A program made the position numbers and the translations under genes. A stretch of DNA of 64,000 nt from Rhynchopus euleeides (Eukaryota > Euglenozoa > Diplonemea > Diplonemida > Diplonemidae), in the NCBI GenBank assembly GCA_963210315.1, contig OY723275.1, positions 248,001 to 312,000 of the forward strand, written 5' to 3'. How positions within the stretch are numbered: position 1 is the first letter of the stretch; each line of letters opens with the position of its first letter. The notes beneath the pieces were generated by a model that had not been told where the DNA came from, ran no database searches, and saw only the letters and a program-made list of their open reading frames with translations. Below are positions 1 to 11,808 of the stretch, piece after piece.

Positions 1-283
1 CGACGCGCACAAAAAGAACAAAGCAGACACCCACACCCACACGCCCCTCTGCTCCCCCCCCCCCCCACCCGTGTCAGAAGCCAGTATAAACGGCGGGAGT
101 GAGAAAAAAATGCACATGGTTGCAACCTGGGAACAGTGTTTTCCCGATCATCAAGAAAAAAACGGGGCTCATGATGAGGTACATTTTTTGGGGGGGTGTG
201 AAAAAAAATTCTCGCGCTGATTTTGTAAGTATGCGCAGTGGTTTCCTGAAAATCCGTCGGGGGTCTGGGGGGTCTGGGGGGCC

Positions 284-334
284 TGGGGGGCGGAGCCCCC
301 CAGCCGCCGGAGGCCACGGTAGTGAACATCTGTT
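284..334 (+). repeat. dispersed GC-rich repeat, copy 1 of 3
   Basis: A ~50-bp unit containing GGAGCCCCCCAGCCGCCGGA followed by GGCCACGGTAGTGA and CATCTGTT. The same unit recurs at 1791-1850 and 1968-2024 in the same orientation. The G-rich left half can pair with the CCCCCC that follows, so each copy can form a hairpin. Function unknown. Confidence 0.75.
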
Positions 335-1790
335 GGGGTTGGCAGGTCATCCATGGCATGTAAATGTTGACCACAGGGTCCTATGAGCAGGCACTGCTGG
401 TCGGAGGAAATACACCGCCTGCTTGATGCCTCTGTGCGAGGCCTGGCGCTCCAGTTCGCCCTTCTCTTTTAAGAAGGTGTCGCAGTCAGTTCTTCGCATT
501 TGCCCCCCTTCCACCACCAAAAAACTGGAGAGAGCTTTTTCTGCATCTAATAGCAGCACCCTGTGGGGGTGGCGCCTGTTAGGGAGGGGGTTGTTCTGTG
601 CGTGATGAAAGAACTGTCCCTCATCAGAAAAAGTGCCCCTGAAGACCCTCGGAGCCCCCAGAATTTTTTCCTAAGGAAAATCCCTGTTATGATGAGTTCA
701 TCAAGCCAATTTTCGGGGAAAATGAAAAAATGATGAGTTCATCATGGTTTTCATCATCGGGAAAACACTGCCTGGGAACATGAGTGGGGTGACGGGTCCA
801 GACGGAAGAAAATCAGAAAACAATGCAGTGTCGCCGCAGTAGCCGAAAGTGCGTACGCGCTCCAACGGAGATGTGACATATCAAGAGACCGGAGGCTCGG
901 TGGTTTCCGGCTTCACCACCCTCCCCCCCCCGCCCACCACACCACCAGGAGGGGTTGGGGGAGAAGCCATCCCAAAGTTCTGTTATTGCTTGGTCTTAAA
1001 AAACCAACATAGCAAAAGGAACGATGGGGCAATGCGTGGACAACCTCTCACACACCACACACCGCAGTGAAACTAATCGTTGAGCTCGTCGGCAGTGTAG
1101 AACGCACTGAGCTGCCTTCTCCCTTGGTGCAATCATCGCTGGGCACCACTGCACCTGCGGGTGGAAATTTCATTCCTGAAGAGACGAAAAGAACAGAGGA
1201 ATTGGGGTTTGGGTTGGGCCTGGGGCAGAGTGCTAAGGAGGGAGTGCGATCCTGTATCCATCAACGGCTGCAGAAGAGAGAAGAAGAAAAAAAAAGCTAC
1301 CGCGCCCCTCAACCATGACCCACAGATCATGAGCGAGAAGGGGGGGGGGGCGGGGGCGGACACTGCGATTCCAGGATTCCCCATTCATTTAGGCTGCGAT
1401 GTGACAAAAAACAGTCGGGTTTGGTTTGTTGGGTTGGTTGGCTGTAGGGGGGGGGGGAGAGCAGGCCTGTCGCTAACTTTTCGATTTTGGAGATTTGGTG
1501 GGTTGACGCTCCTGTTTTGGGGGGGGATCAGGGGGGAAAACACTAGGGGTCAATTTTTCTCGCGCGCGCTTCGCGCGCGCTCGTGTTGTTGCCAAATTTT
1601 CCCATCGGTGGACCACTAGGTGGGCACGGTGTGAGGCGCTGGGTTCCTTCCGTGGTTCCTCTCCCGCTCGCGCCGTCGGGTGCCGGAGGAAACCAAAAAA
1701 TGGCTTTCGGGACCATGATTTCGACGCTGCCCCCTGATATGTCACGGCCGTCAAAGCGCAAGGACTTGGTTACTAGACGGGCACGCGAGA

Positions 1791-1850
1791 TGGGGGGTCT
1801 GGGGGGCAGGGCCCCCCAGCCGCCGGAGGCCACGGTAGTGAGCATCTGTT
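1791..1850 (+). repeat. dispersed GC-rich repeat, copy 2 of 3
   Basis: Near-identical to the units at 284-334 and 1968-2024 (GCCGGAGGCCACGGTAGTGA core followed by GCATCTGTT). Confidence 0.75.
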
Positions 1851-1967
1851 CATTGTGGGCGTACAGATTCTGTGTGAGTTGGCTGCGTCCTCCTGAGGCT
1901 ACTGGAGTGGGTGGATTCCCTGACCTGATGGGAATCGAATGACTTGAGTACGAGACATACGCCACAG

Positions 1968-2024
1968 GGGGTCTGGGGGGCGGAGCCCCCCAGCCGCCGG
2001 AGGCCACGGTAGTGAGCATCTGTT
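1968..2024 (+). repeat. dispersed GC-rich repeat, copy 3 of 3
   Basis: Third copy of the unit. It lies just before the GTCGACGC-rich repeat patch at 2045-2320. Confidence 0.75.
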
Positions 2025-2044
2025 CCTGCAAAACCATACTCTCT

Positions 2045-2320
2045 TCGACGTCGACCCAGTGAAAGTGGGTTGACGCTTGGTCGACGCTTGGTGAGCGTCG
2101 ACCCAGTGTAACCGGGCCAACGCTAGGTTAGCGTCGACCCAGTGTAATAAATGGGTTGACGCTTGGTCCAGGCTTGAATGGCAACCCAGTTCCACTAGGT
2201 CGACGCTCCAAGCCTCGACCAAGCGTCAACCCAGTCCACTGGGTCGACGCTGGGTCGACGCTTTTTTATGGGGGGGGGAAACCCAAAATCACTGGGTCGA
2301 CGGTCGACGCTTAGCGACAT
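2045..2320. repeat. patch of short GTCGACGC / GGGTTGACGC repeats in both orientations
   Basis: The motifs GTCGACCCAGTG, GGGTTGACGCTTGG and GGGTCGACGC recur about a dozen times on both strands within 275 bp. This organisation (short, palindromic, both orientations) is the same as the subterminal repeats of the transposons at 3518 and 40043, so this may be one surviving end of another such element. The opposite end was not found. Confidence 0.6.
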
Positions 2321-4219
2321 GCCTGGGGGGAGAGGGGGTGGGGGGGGGGGGGGCGAAAAAATAGCTAGCGGCAAAAAAATAGTGGGGCTGTGTGGCACCA
2401 ATAAAGACATATAAAGAGAGAGAGAGAGAGAGAGAAAAGAGAAGAGAGAGAAAGAGAAAAGAGAAGAGAGAGAAACAGACAGAAAAAAAACAAAAAAAAG
2501 AGAGAGATTTCAAATCACAAAGATGTTGGGTCGAGGGCGGAGGGGGATTGGGGTGGAAGGAGGGGGGAGGGACGGATGCAAACCGCGTCCACCCCCTAGC
2601 AAATAATGCTGCTCTTTGGAAGCCCCCCCCCCCCCCATCCAACCACACCGCGCTCACCCACCCACCCACAACCACTTTGGTTGTCTTCAGCAGTCACGAG
2701 GCACGACAGCTAACGACGAGAACACCTTCCGCGCTAACCGAAATTGTGCCCAATTGCGGTTGTCGTCCCTAATCCACCCTCGGTCTGGATACACCATTTC
2801 GTCCTGAAGCGCAAAGGCAAGTCCAGAGACATTTCTTATACCCCACAGGGTGTAAGCCAAACACGCACACACACACACACACCCCACCACCGATGAGTGT
2901 CCTGTATTTTTTTCGTTGTTTTCTTGTGTCCACACACACCCCCTCTTCGTGTCGCCAGATGCCTTCAAACTGCTACCAACCTGCGGGGCAGGTGGAAGGG
3001 GGAAAAAGGGCTAGTCGCTTTGCACGCCACACATCAACTGCCTTGCTTTAGACAGAATGTGCACTGCAGAAATCCCCCAAACCAAATCCGGCCTCTGTTG
3101 GCACTTCGGCACGCTGTGCTGCCAGGATGGGGCAATCTGTATGAAAACTCCGACCTGGGCAAAACGCATCAGCAACTGGCAGCCACGCAGGGGTGGGGTG
3201 GGTGAGGGGTGGGTGGTGTGAGGGGCAGGTAAGGCACTACTGTTCAAACAAGCGCCACCAGAAAAAAATGGCACAAAATCAGCAACAGCAGCAGCATGCA
3301 CAGGACGGAAAGAATGGGTGGGGGTGGGGGGGGGGGGGGTTTTTTGAGTTCGTTGACTGGAATGAAAGCAGATCACAACGCACACTGCCGCCGGGGGAGG
3401 GGGCGGGGGTGGGGTGAGTGGGTGGTGATTGATATGCCTTAGAGAGAAATGGGGGGGTAATGGGGCCATACGGTTGGTTGGGCAACCGGGGGAAGGGGGG
3501 GGGGGTGCTGGGGGGTACACGGTGGCCTGGTCAGCTGACTGACCAGGTTTTGACCAGGTCCAAATCTGACCAGGTCATGACCAAATCTGACCTGGTCATG
3601 ACCAGGTATGACCTGGTCATGACCATGTCATACCTGGTCATGACCAGGTCATTTTCACCCATTTTAACCGGGGGCAACATGTTGAGTGGCCAAGCAGGGG
3701 GAACAATTCGCATATTCCGGACTCTCTCCGGCCGTTGTGGAAAGTATGGGTCAAAAGGGTTCAACCATACCCCGAGTCGAGAAAGAAGTCGAAGCTTGAA
3801 TCATGTTGGACACAAGGGGAAAATGGTCAAAATTGGCCCAAAATTACCAAAAAAAATGAGGCCCCCTGCCCAGGTTCCCTGCCCACCTGGACGCACTCAA
3901 GTGCCTCACACCGGGTCCCTCCCCCTGGTGGTATCCCAAAAAAGTGTCGAGGAGGTCTGCATCATCCCAGGCCACGCAGAAGGCGTCGAAGGGCCGCCAA
4001 GGGTGGTGTGGAGGAGAAGGACGCAGGGCCCAACACCCTGCTCTCCTTCGTCAAGCTTTACATTGAAAAGCGGAAGGGCGGCGGGCTGTTTCACAGCAGC
4101 CTCGCGGCGCTGTTTGAAAAGCCATCGCACCACCCACTGACAAGGAGTGGGGCAGGAAGCTGACACAGAGTGAAGAGGCCGACAAGAACAAGGCCAAGAC
4201 ACTGCCCGCAGTCTACTCC

Positions 4220-4765
4220 ATGCGTGTCTCTGGCAACACGCGTCGGAGCGGCATGAAGCGCCTCACGAGCGCCGACAAGAACTCGTCCGAGTACGAGGTG
4301 CTGACGGAAGCGGGGTGCTCGGATGAGGTGCTGGGAACCGATATGAAGAGGCTACCCACCGCTCAGAGCGCGGTGGGCAGTACTTCTTCGAAGGCAGCTG
4401 ATAAACAACTGATCCCGAACGACGGATCGGTCATGACTGTCACGGTCATGAGGGACCTGCCCTACAAGAGCGAGGTTCCGAATGGTCTGCACGCCCGAAC
4501 GTTCATTGTGGCGGTGGGGGCAACACCACAGGCAACGCAGGGGCAGGGTGTCGTGACCATCGACATCCAGTTGGTGAACGCGGTGATGAGGCAGGCGGTG
4601 GTGACAAAGAAGCCCGACCAGTGGGCGTGCCTCAACGTCGCCGTGAGTGACAACGACAAGGATGCTGACCCCGCTGGACCCGCTGGACCCGAGCATCCCG
4701 ATGCAAGCGAGGACGAGGAGGACGAGAGTCCCATCGGCAGTGCCGTAACGGTTGACCACATCTGA
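4220..4765 (+). pseudogene. transposon-borne gene remnant, acidic C-terminus
   Basis: A 181-codon ATG-to-TGA frame inside the transposon at 3518-5857. The same reading continues upstream of the ATG without a stop to about 4133 (PTDKEWGRKLTQSEEADKNK). There a +1 frame change links it to an Arg-rich segment in another frame (KKCRGG...RRRRRRAAKGG, about 3940-4130). That suggests an originally longer basic, nucleic-acid-binding protein broken by a frameshift. The C-terminus is acidic (DASEDEEDESP). I recognise no family. The stop codon lies 18 bp before the nested MITE at 4783, so the MITE does not interrupt it. Confidence 0.5.
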
Positions 4766-4782
4766 TTGTGACACTTTTCAAA

Positions 4783-4891
4783 GGGGGTCTTCGCTACGGG
4801 GTGATCGTCAGTGCATTTTGGTGCCTTTCCTGTTGAATTGGCTGAAAACTGACGAAGATTGACGAAGGATAACGACTCAGCGAAGACCCCC
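4783..4891. mobile_element. 109-bp MITE nested in the larger transposon
   Basis: Perfect 13-bp terminal inverted repeats GGGGGTCTTCGCT / AGCGAAGACCCCC enclose a 109-bp unit. It is flanked by AAA on both sides, a possible 3-bp target duplication. The right two-thirds (from CCTGTTGAATTGGCTG to the end) recurs at 18204-18280, which shows it is a repeated family rather than part of the host transposon. Confidence 0.8.
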
Positions 4892-5857
4892 AAAGAGTGT
4901 AAAAGAATGGAGAAGGGAGTACCCTGCCTTGAATGCCTCAGGACCCTCAGGATCCTCAGAACTGCCACCTATTTGCTCTCTCCGACGAAGCGTTCGAGAG
5001 GGAGAATGGGGAGAGGAAATTGCGGGCCAGGACAACATCTGCTCGTTTCCGGGAGAGGGACCTGATGGTGTTCGAGCTGGCAACCTATGCCCCCGCGCCA
5101 GTTTCGGCAACGACCCCGCAAGAATCTTCGTGTACCCTCTTGCAATACAATGTCATATCGTTGTGCGGGAAGTGCATGACAGCGGGTCCAGTATGGATGA
5201 AAAACTTCGATTCGTTTCGGCACCGTCTCAGGACTCTCGGTAGCAGTCGGGTAACCCCTGTCGGCCCGATCGATTCGCTCGGCAAGTGTTCCGATGGCTG
5301 GTTACTGACTGGCGATGCTGCCTGCAACACGCGGTGGTCTCCGTATTTGCCTCTGCGACAAGCAGCCGCCAATCCACACCCAGGATGCGAAGGACGGCGT
5401 GTTAGGCAAGGCAGCACTGGCCTGTGAAGCCGACGACGACAACGAAGATCCCGAAGAAGAGGAAGAAGGAGAAGAATGTGAAGAAGCGGAAGAAGGCAGA
5501 AAGCTGCTGATCATGAAGTTTCGTCGCCGACCCCACCCTCCCCTCCCCCGCCACCCCCCTGCACTGCAGCATATTTTATTGGTAATTTTGGGCCAATTTT
5601 GACCATTTTTCCCTTGTGTCCAACATGATTCAAGCTTCGACTTCTTTCTCGACTCGGGGTATGGTTGAACCCTTTTGACCCATACTTTCCACAACGGCCG
5701 GAGAGAGTCCGGAATATGCGAATTGTTCCCCCTGCTTGGCCACTCAACATGTTCCCCCCGGTTAAAATAGGTGAAAATGACCTGGTCATGACCAGGTATG
5801 ACCTGGTCAAGATTTGACCAGGTTTTGACCTGGTCAGGGTCTGACCAGGCCACCGTG

Positions 5858-6547
5858 TAACATGTAGAAGTCGTGTCGCTGTCCCATAAGAAAGGGGTGG
5901 GAATGGGGGTGGTCGGGTTGCCCATATTCTTTGGCGGGAGGAGTATTTTTTTTGGCGCCTCTCCGCGGTCAGTGTGTTGTTCGTTGCGCGCCGCCACCCC
6001 TCCGCCCCCTCAAAGCACTGCAATAAAATGGGTTGCTGCCGCTTCTGCCCTTTATTTGTGCTGAACAACTTTGAACGATTTTTTCCCCCGCCTTTGCTCT
6101 GGGGGTGACGAGAGCCGGGTTGATTTTTTTTCTTGCATTGTTTTCCCTTGTTCCTTTTTCCCCCAACCACGCCTGACCCCTGTGGCTTGCCTACATACGT
6201 GTCACACCACTGCGCGTGCCCTCCAGTCACGTGTGTGTTATGTGCAATCTCCACCTTGGTCTTGTTAAGTATAGGGGGACACCGAGCGCGCTCTGATGGT
6301 ATACCCCGCACACACACACACCCCACTCCACTCACACCTCAGCAGAGAGCGAGTTCGGGTGACGCAGGACGCTTGACTGGACACACACCCAGGCGCATAA
6401 AGCCAAGAAGACAACAATGCGCAGGAGGGAAAGAGGAGGAGGTGGGAGGTGGGGATGTGGGGCGGGAGTAGGGATGGGTGGTGGTGGGGGGAGACAATGG
6501 CACAGGTTGTTTGATTTGATTTCTTGAAAAAAAAATAAAAAAATTAT
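5858..6547. other. intergenic, nothing recognised
   Basis: Pyrimidine-rich and CA-rich stretches. One TTGAACGATTTT motif lies near 6070. No gene or structured repeat seen. Confidence 0.5.
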
Positions 6548-7546
6548 GGTGCCCCTGACGACCCCATATTGCGTAGTTTGTGCGTAGTGAAAAGGGGGGG
6601 GGGGGTCTCATTTTTTGATTTACTCAGCCATTCTCTGTCTCTATGCCGGGACCCCAAACTCAAGGAGTTCTTGCTGTTCCGGGGTCAGTGAGGGTGCAGG
6701 CGCTTCAGGTGCTGCAGGTGCTGCAGGTTCTTCAGGTGCTGCAGCGCTGGCAGCCTTCGGTGCGGGTTTCGACGCAGTCTTTGCAGGTCTCTTTGGGGGT
6801 GCCCTTTGGCGCGGTGCCTGCTTCAGCTCGTCGGGTGGAAGCATCAACGCATCATTAAGCGGTGCCTGCTTCAGCTCCTCCGGGTGGAAGCGTCAACGCA
6901 TCATTAAGGAAGAAGGAAGCACAGTTGCTACGCTTTTTTGCAGCTGCAGGAAACGACACCATACCCAACAACAATCCCCAGACCGTCGAGGGAGAGTGGG
7001 CGCCTGGATCCCGTGACACAGATCTCTAGTGCCGTTGTGATCCCCTCGGATAACGTCTCCTGGACGTTGTCAGCGGAGGTTGCCTGTGTGGCGGTGACCT
7101 CCGTATACCCCGCGGGATCCAGTGCCAGTAGCGCCTTCTTCAGCTTTTCGTCGACCCCTCGGCCGACGCTCTCCTTGATGTCAAGGGCCACCTTCAGGGT
7201 GGCACCTCGCAGCGCCCTGAAGGCTGTGATCGTATCATCATTCACAATCTCGAGGGTGTTCTACGCGGCTCCTGGAACTCACTTCCTTCTCAGGTGTTTC
7301 TGGGCATGGGGCAACCTTGCCCAGGTGTTTCTGGAGTCCCGCCCCACATGTCGTGCGTTCTTTCGTACGGTGTATAGTGAGTTCTGGCAATAATTTTTTG
7401 CTCGGTCAGCGCAGTGCCTCCAGTCCTGTCTCAGTAGCCACACAGAAAGGGGGACCAAAAAAAACTGGGGGGGGACCAAAAAGCGAGACCCCCCCCCCAG
7501 ATTGCGTAGTTTGTGCGTAGTGAAAAAGGGGTAAATCAGGGGCACC
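6548..7546. mobile_element. 1-kb element with GGTGCCCCTGA terminal inverted repeats
   Basis: The left end GGTGCCCCTGA (6548-6558) is matched by its reverse complement TCAGGGGCACC at 7536-7546. Just inside each end is a 26-bp direct repeat (ATTGCGTAGTTTGTGCGTAG and following bases, at 6568-6593 and 7501-7526), each next to a poly-G or poly-C run. The interior carries minus-strand coding remnants (6641-7263). No target duplication is clear because the flanks are A-rich. The combination of inverted ends and direct subterminal repeats supports a mobile element, but the family is unknown. Confidence 0.6.
6641..7263 (-). pseudogene. remnant coding sequence inside the 6548-7546 element
   Basis: Two minus-strand open pieces. 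The first (7263 to about 6953) reads NTLEIVNDDTITAFRALRG... and is a soluble, helix-rich-looking ~95-residue segment with no ATG. The second (about 6850 to 6641) is an Ala/Pro/Lys-rich, histone-tail-like segment (PPKRPAKTASKPAPKAA) ending LTPEQQELLEFGVPA and a stop. Between them lies a 46-bp tandem duplication (about 6816-6906) containing AACGCATCATTAAG that breaks the frame. It could be one spliced or frameshifted protein. A GTATGG donor-like site exists near 6966, but no well-placed acceptor was found. Family not recognised. Confidence 0.4.
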
Positions 7547-10500
7547 AAAAATGCATTTTGTTTTTTTTGGGGGGGGGAAATGAGGGGGGGGGGAGGTATG
7601 CGTGGGCGGGTTTCTCTTCCTTCTCCGATTCCAAAACCCCCTTCAGAACACCACCCATCCCCATCCCTACCCCCCCCTCCCCACCCCCCCCCCCCCACCT
7701 TACACCCCACAGGAACAAGCGCGCGCACATCAATTGCCCACATCAGCGGGACGCACGTCGCACTCACTCCTGCAGGCGCACCTATTGTGTTACGACGAAC
7801 AGCACGACAGGCTTGGTAGGGAGAAATGGTTGGGGGTGGCTCACTCCACTCTTCTGCGTGTTCCGTGTGGGGTGGTGGTATGCCTCAGAGGATGCGAGCC
7901 GAAGGAAGCACCAAGGAAACGGCATGCGGTGAGTCGGCAGGGAGACGATGGTTACAGACTGAGTCGGTGACCCCCCATTGTCGTGCTGCGGAAACAGTCT
8001 CAGAAGCAGGGGTGCGAGAGAGAGGTGCCCCACAGGGGTGCAGGCAGCACCGAGCAGGCTCTGGTGTGACCCTCCACTTGTCTCTGTGGCACCGAGCTGG
8101 CGCAAAGAAGGCAAACCTGTGGGGAGGCTGCCACATTGGAACCGCTCACAAAGGTGTTACCGCGAAAACATCCGCGGAATTTAGAACGCAGGGTGAGGGC
8201 AAAAATGTTTCTTATAACCGGAGGATTTGTTGATCTTTTGCCTGCACAGAGGTACGCTGATTTACTTGAAATCTTGCCAAAAGAAATCAAAGCAGAACGA
8301 GATACGGCGCTGATACACGGTGGAGGAGGGGGGTAGCGTGCACGACCTTTTAAAAAGAACAAGCCCTTCAAAAAAATTGGGCCCGGAAATACGGAGTGAT
8401 TCGGTGCGTAATTTGCGAAATATGGCGTAGGGGGAGAAAAGTTACAATCGGGGAGAGAAGCGGGGGGTGCAGGTTGTGGCGAGGGGGAAGACTCAAAAAA
8501 ATGATGATATCTACGGTATGTTTCTAAGTGATGAGGTGCGATATTGTTTATTGTCAGTTTTGATTGCAGTAGTTTTCCCTGTTTTTTTCTTCTTGGGAAG
8601 GATGAGGGGATGCACAAGAGGGGGGAAAACAAAGGGAGCGGAGGCTGTTGATCGTTCTCTTGAAGACTTGAAGACTGCGTGCATCCGACATGATTTGCAG
8701 AGGACTCGACACACAGCATATCCCACGTCTTGGCACATCCTGGTCCCTTTTTTGCCTTTTGTGCACCTCTCGTGATGGACTGTGGCATGCATATTGCTGC
8801 CAGAAGGCGTTGTCGTTGCCAAAGATATTTTATTTTTCCCTTGTATTTTTTTCGACAACTCTCTTTCTTCGAAACGACGTTCGTCATTTGCTTTGTATTA
8901 TTTTCCCTCTCTGATAATCGGTGTGAGTCTTTGGGGGTTGCGGTTGGGACATTGCAGGAAAGGTGGGGCGAAAGACCTACATGGTCAGTTGAATATTGAA
9001 CGATTTTTGAACGATTTCTTCGGCTGTGCCCTCTCGCAGCCCCTCCCCTCCCCGGCGAGAGGGGCCGCGTTTCAGTTTCTTCTGAGCGCTATCACCGCCA
9101 ACAATCGTGTCGTGTGCATGTGCAAAACAACGCACGCATCGTCACCTGAAGATGTTGTAAAGGCAGAACATATTTTACCCCATTATCTCCAGGCAGCTCC
9201 TGGCCTGAATCAATAGAACCAGACCAGGAGAGAGCAGGGGGGGGGACGAGGAGGAGGACACGTATATCAGAAAACAATCCGCTACACGCCCACTACCACC
9301 TTACCCCTCCCCTCCCCCCGGAAGAGAAGAAGAGGAGACGAGAGGATTTGAGCAGTATCAGCGGAGGAACAGGGGGAGAGAGGCGTGGGCGTGGTGGCGA
9401 AAAAGGAGAGTGTTTGAGGAGAAAAAAGTTCCCCAGTTTTGGGGCGTTTGAGGGGGGTGGTGGCATTGGCTGGGGCGTCACGTGTGGGTTGTGTGTGGAT
9501 CGGAATCATTTGAACATGGCTGGGTGGGTGGGGCCCAGGTGCTTTGGAGGGGCGAGGAGCGCAAATCAACGAAGCTACGGAGCTTATCGGCGATGATTGA
9601 GCACTTGCTGAGAAAAGAAGAAATGAGGGTCTCCTGAGCTCACTTCATTAGCTGCGGATGAGATCGACAAGAGAGAGAGAGACAGAGCTGGGCTCATCAG
9701 AGAGAGAAATGTGTATGTTGCCTGCATGCATGAACGGTGTGTCAAATTTGTCAACATTTGAACGATTTTGCGGGGGGGGGGGGGGGGGATGGGTGGGGAT
9801 GGCTCGAGGAATGTGCGATACCACTTAGTTCTGTTTCTGCGTGGCATCATTTTTTTTTGCGTTTTTTGAGAAGAGATAAAAAAATGAAGGGGGTTCTTCA
9901 GTCAGGGGGGGTTTGTTTTGCCTTCGACCTACTCCCTCAGAACAGGAACTAGAGGTTCACACCCTGGTGCCAAACTGGGTTCAGTTTTGACACCGAAACT
10001 GTGAGAAGATCGCTTTTTATGGGTTATCGAGCGAAGGTCGCCTCTGAATAGGGGGTGTTCGGGGATGTCACTCTGAGTGGCAGATGGTAGTATCTCACTG
10101 TAGCGGCTTTGCCCAATAGTTGTGGCAGCAAAATAAAACGACCCGCCGCGAGCGCACAAGGGAAAGTGTGAGGCTTTTTTTTTGAAATGCAAACAACATA
10201 AATGTAAGAAAAGCAATCTTGGATCCCAACATCCCTCCCCTCCCACCCCCACACACACACACTCCAGATCCGAACAAATGCAAGAAAAACGATACATAAA
10301 AAATGTGGAATAAGGTTTCGTTGTGTTCAAAGAAAAAAGAGTGTGCAACTGCTACTCGCATACATGCCCACTGGCGGCATACTTTTTTCTTACCGGCTGG
10401 GGGGTGTTTTTTTTGACACAGACAAAAGGTGCGGGCAAATCTAGCTTTCCCCCCCCCCCCTCCCTCGGGGAAGTTCAACACCTCCACCACCCCCCCCCCC

Positions 10501-11694
10501 GGGATGTGCTGAACTGCCCCCTCGTCAGATCGGCCCGGCCTCGCCTGTGTTGGGGTGTGACACCTTTATCTTGAGTAGTGCAGCTGACGCACTCAACTCG
10601 GAGCAGAAGAAAAATCAGTTGCGGGGACGAAAAGCAGGTGGCATTGAGCCTGTGGCACTAGATGCGCGGGTGCAGGGGGGGTAGGGGTGGGTGGGTGAGT
10701 GGGTGGAGTGAGGGGGGAGGCACTTGTTGCATTTGCAACAAGTCCACCCCCACCACTCCAGCACGCTCTATTGGTTTTGGTTGATGCTGTCCAGCCCATC
10801 CGACTGACAGCCGCGGGAGTGACCCGCGCCTGATGGTGCCATTCTGTATTCCACATGCCTCCCCCTGCCAGCAGGGTCGGTTTTGCCAAACCGCTTTCCC
10901 GCAGCCGATGCAATGAACACCACATACACACACACCCCGTTGACAAAGAATCGCCGCGACAAGCAGCTTTTTTTTTGGGTTTTTCATATTTTTCGCTTTT
11001 TTTCAGACACCCGTCGCCCCAGACAACCAGGACGAGATGCGCGGATTTTTTTGAAATATTTTTTTTTCGGTGAAAAGAACAAAACCAAACAAGGCTGGTG
11101 TGTGGGTGCGGGTGTGTGTGTGTGTGTGTGCGCGCGCGCGGCATCACATAACATCTGAGAGAGAGAACCGAGCAGCATTCAAGGGCCATCCCCATTGCAC
11201 GCCCACAAATGGAATTGTCATGAGGGAGTTTATTAAGAACTACCACCGCACCGATGTGCGATGTGGACGGACAACTGGGAACACGGGAACGATGGGCAAT
11301 CAGGCATATCCCCGGCATCACATCACATCATAAGCAATACCACATACGCTTCAAGCTACCACACACGTGAACACGACGAACATTCCTATCCCGACGTACA
11401 TCCGCTTCCATCCACCACCATTTCGACCACCGGGTACGCACAAAAGAGCGGGTTTCTTTTAACAAAAACTCCAACACACGCACCGCACCGCGAAGAGTTC
11501 TGAAACCCACTCCCAAAAAAAAAGGCCCGCACGGGGGGTCTGGCGGGGTAGGACCAAGGAGCCTCCTGCAAAGGGGCCATTCGAATGGAGAAGGGGGGAG
11601 TTGGCAAACACACGGCGGAGCTGGTAGTGGGAGTGGGGGGGTGGGGTGGGAGGTGGAGGCGCGGGGGGGTTTTTTATGAGACCTCCCCGGCACC

Positions 11695-11725
<31 letters not shown>
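7547..11725. other. long intergenic region, no gene recognised
   Basis: Contains long homopolymer runs (G13 near 9772, poly-C near 10447 and 10491), CA/TG and CG-rich dinucleotide runs near 11115-11140, and copies of the TTGAACGATTT motif near 9000 and 9760. Short ORFs are low-complexity or overlap these runs. I see no supported gene, though small multi-exon genes could be missed. Confidence 0.45.
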
Positions 11726-11808
11726 TCCCTTCGGGAGTGCGATACTGAAGGGGAGGTGCTACTGCCCGTGCAGGGCGACACCGCCTTAAAACTTTATAAC
11801 CACACACA
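11726..11808 (+). repeat. direct repeat, left copy (83 bp)
   Basis: The unit runs from CCCTTCGGGAGTGCGATACT through CCCGTGCAGGGCGACACC to a CA-rich end. It is repeated almost exactly at 12523-12608, 797 bp away in the same orientation. The first copy is preceded by a (CA)n run and both are followed by one. It could be a short terminal direct repeat of an ~0.88-kb element or two insertions of one small element. No coding content is convincing between them. Confidence 0.7.

Larger units (their letters stand above)
1..3517. other. gene-poor, low-complexity intergenic DNA
   Basis: No convincing gene is visible. The stretch is built of poly-G/poly-C runs, a GA-rich microsatellite near 2414-2476, a CA run near 2862-2882, and dispersed repeats listed separately. 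Short open frames here are low-complexity (Pro-, Gly- or Arg-rich) and have no recognisable motif. Confidence 0.6.
3518..5857. mobile_element. 2.34-kb TIR transposon with CACGGTGG ends, TA target duplication and subterminal repeats
   Basis: Both ends start CACGGTGGCCTGGTCAG (left 3518, right reverse-complemented at 5857) and are flanked by TA (3516-3517 and 5858-5859). The inverted arms are long (about 3518-3859 and 5570-5857). Their outer halves are packed with copies of TGACCTGGTCATGACCAGGT, itself palindromic. The left arm has more copies than the right. The interior carries a frame-broken plus-strand gene (4220-4765 plus an upstream piece in another frame) and a nested 109-bp MITE. No transposase is recognisable, so it is probably non-autonomous. 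CACTA/EnSpm elements are the best-known class with short CAC-starting ends, 2-3 bp duplications and subterminal repeat arrays, but the arms here are much longer than usual. Confidence 0.85.

Noticed and set aside
690..750. Repeated TGATGAGTTCATCA, considered as a hammerhead ribozyme core
   Set aside because: No correctly placed GAAA strand or three-helix arrangement. It is just a short palindrome repeated twice.
2289..2675. Ser/Leu-rich and Arg/Glu/Lys-rich frames over GA microsatellites
   Set aside because: Encoded entirely by dinucleotide repeats and poly-C; no gene-like composition.
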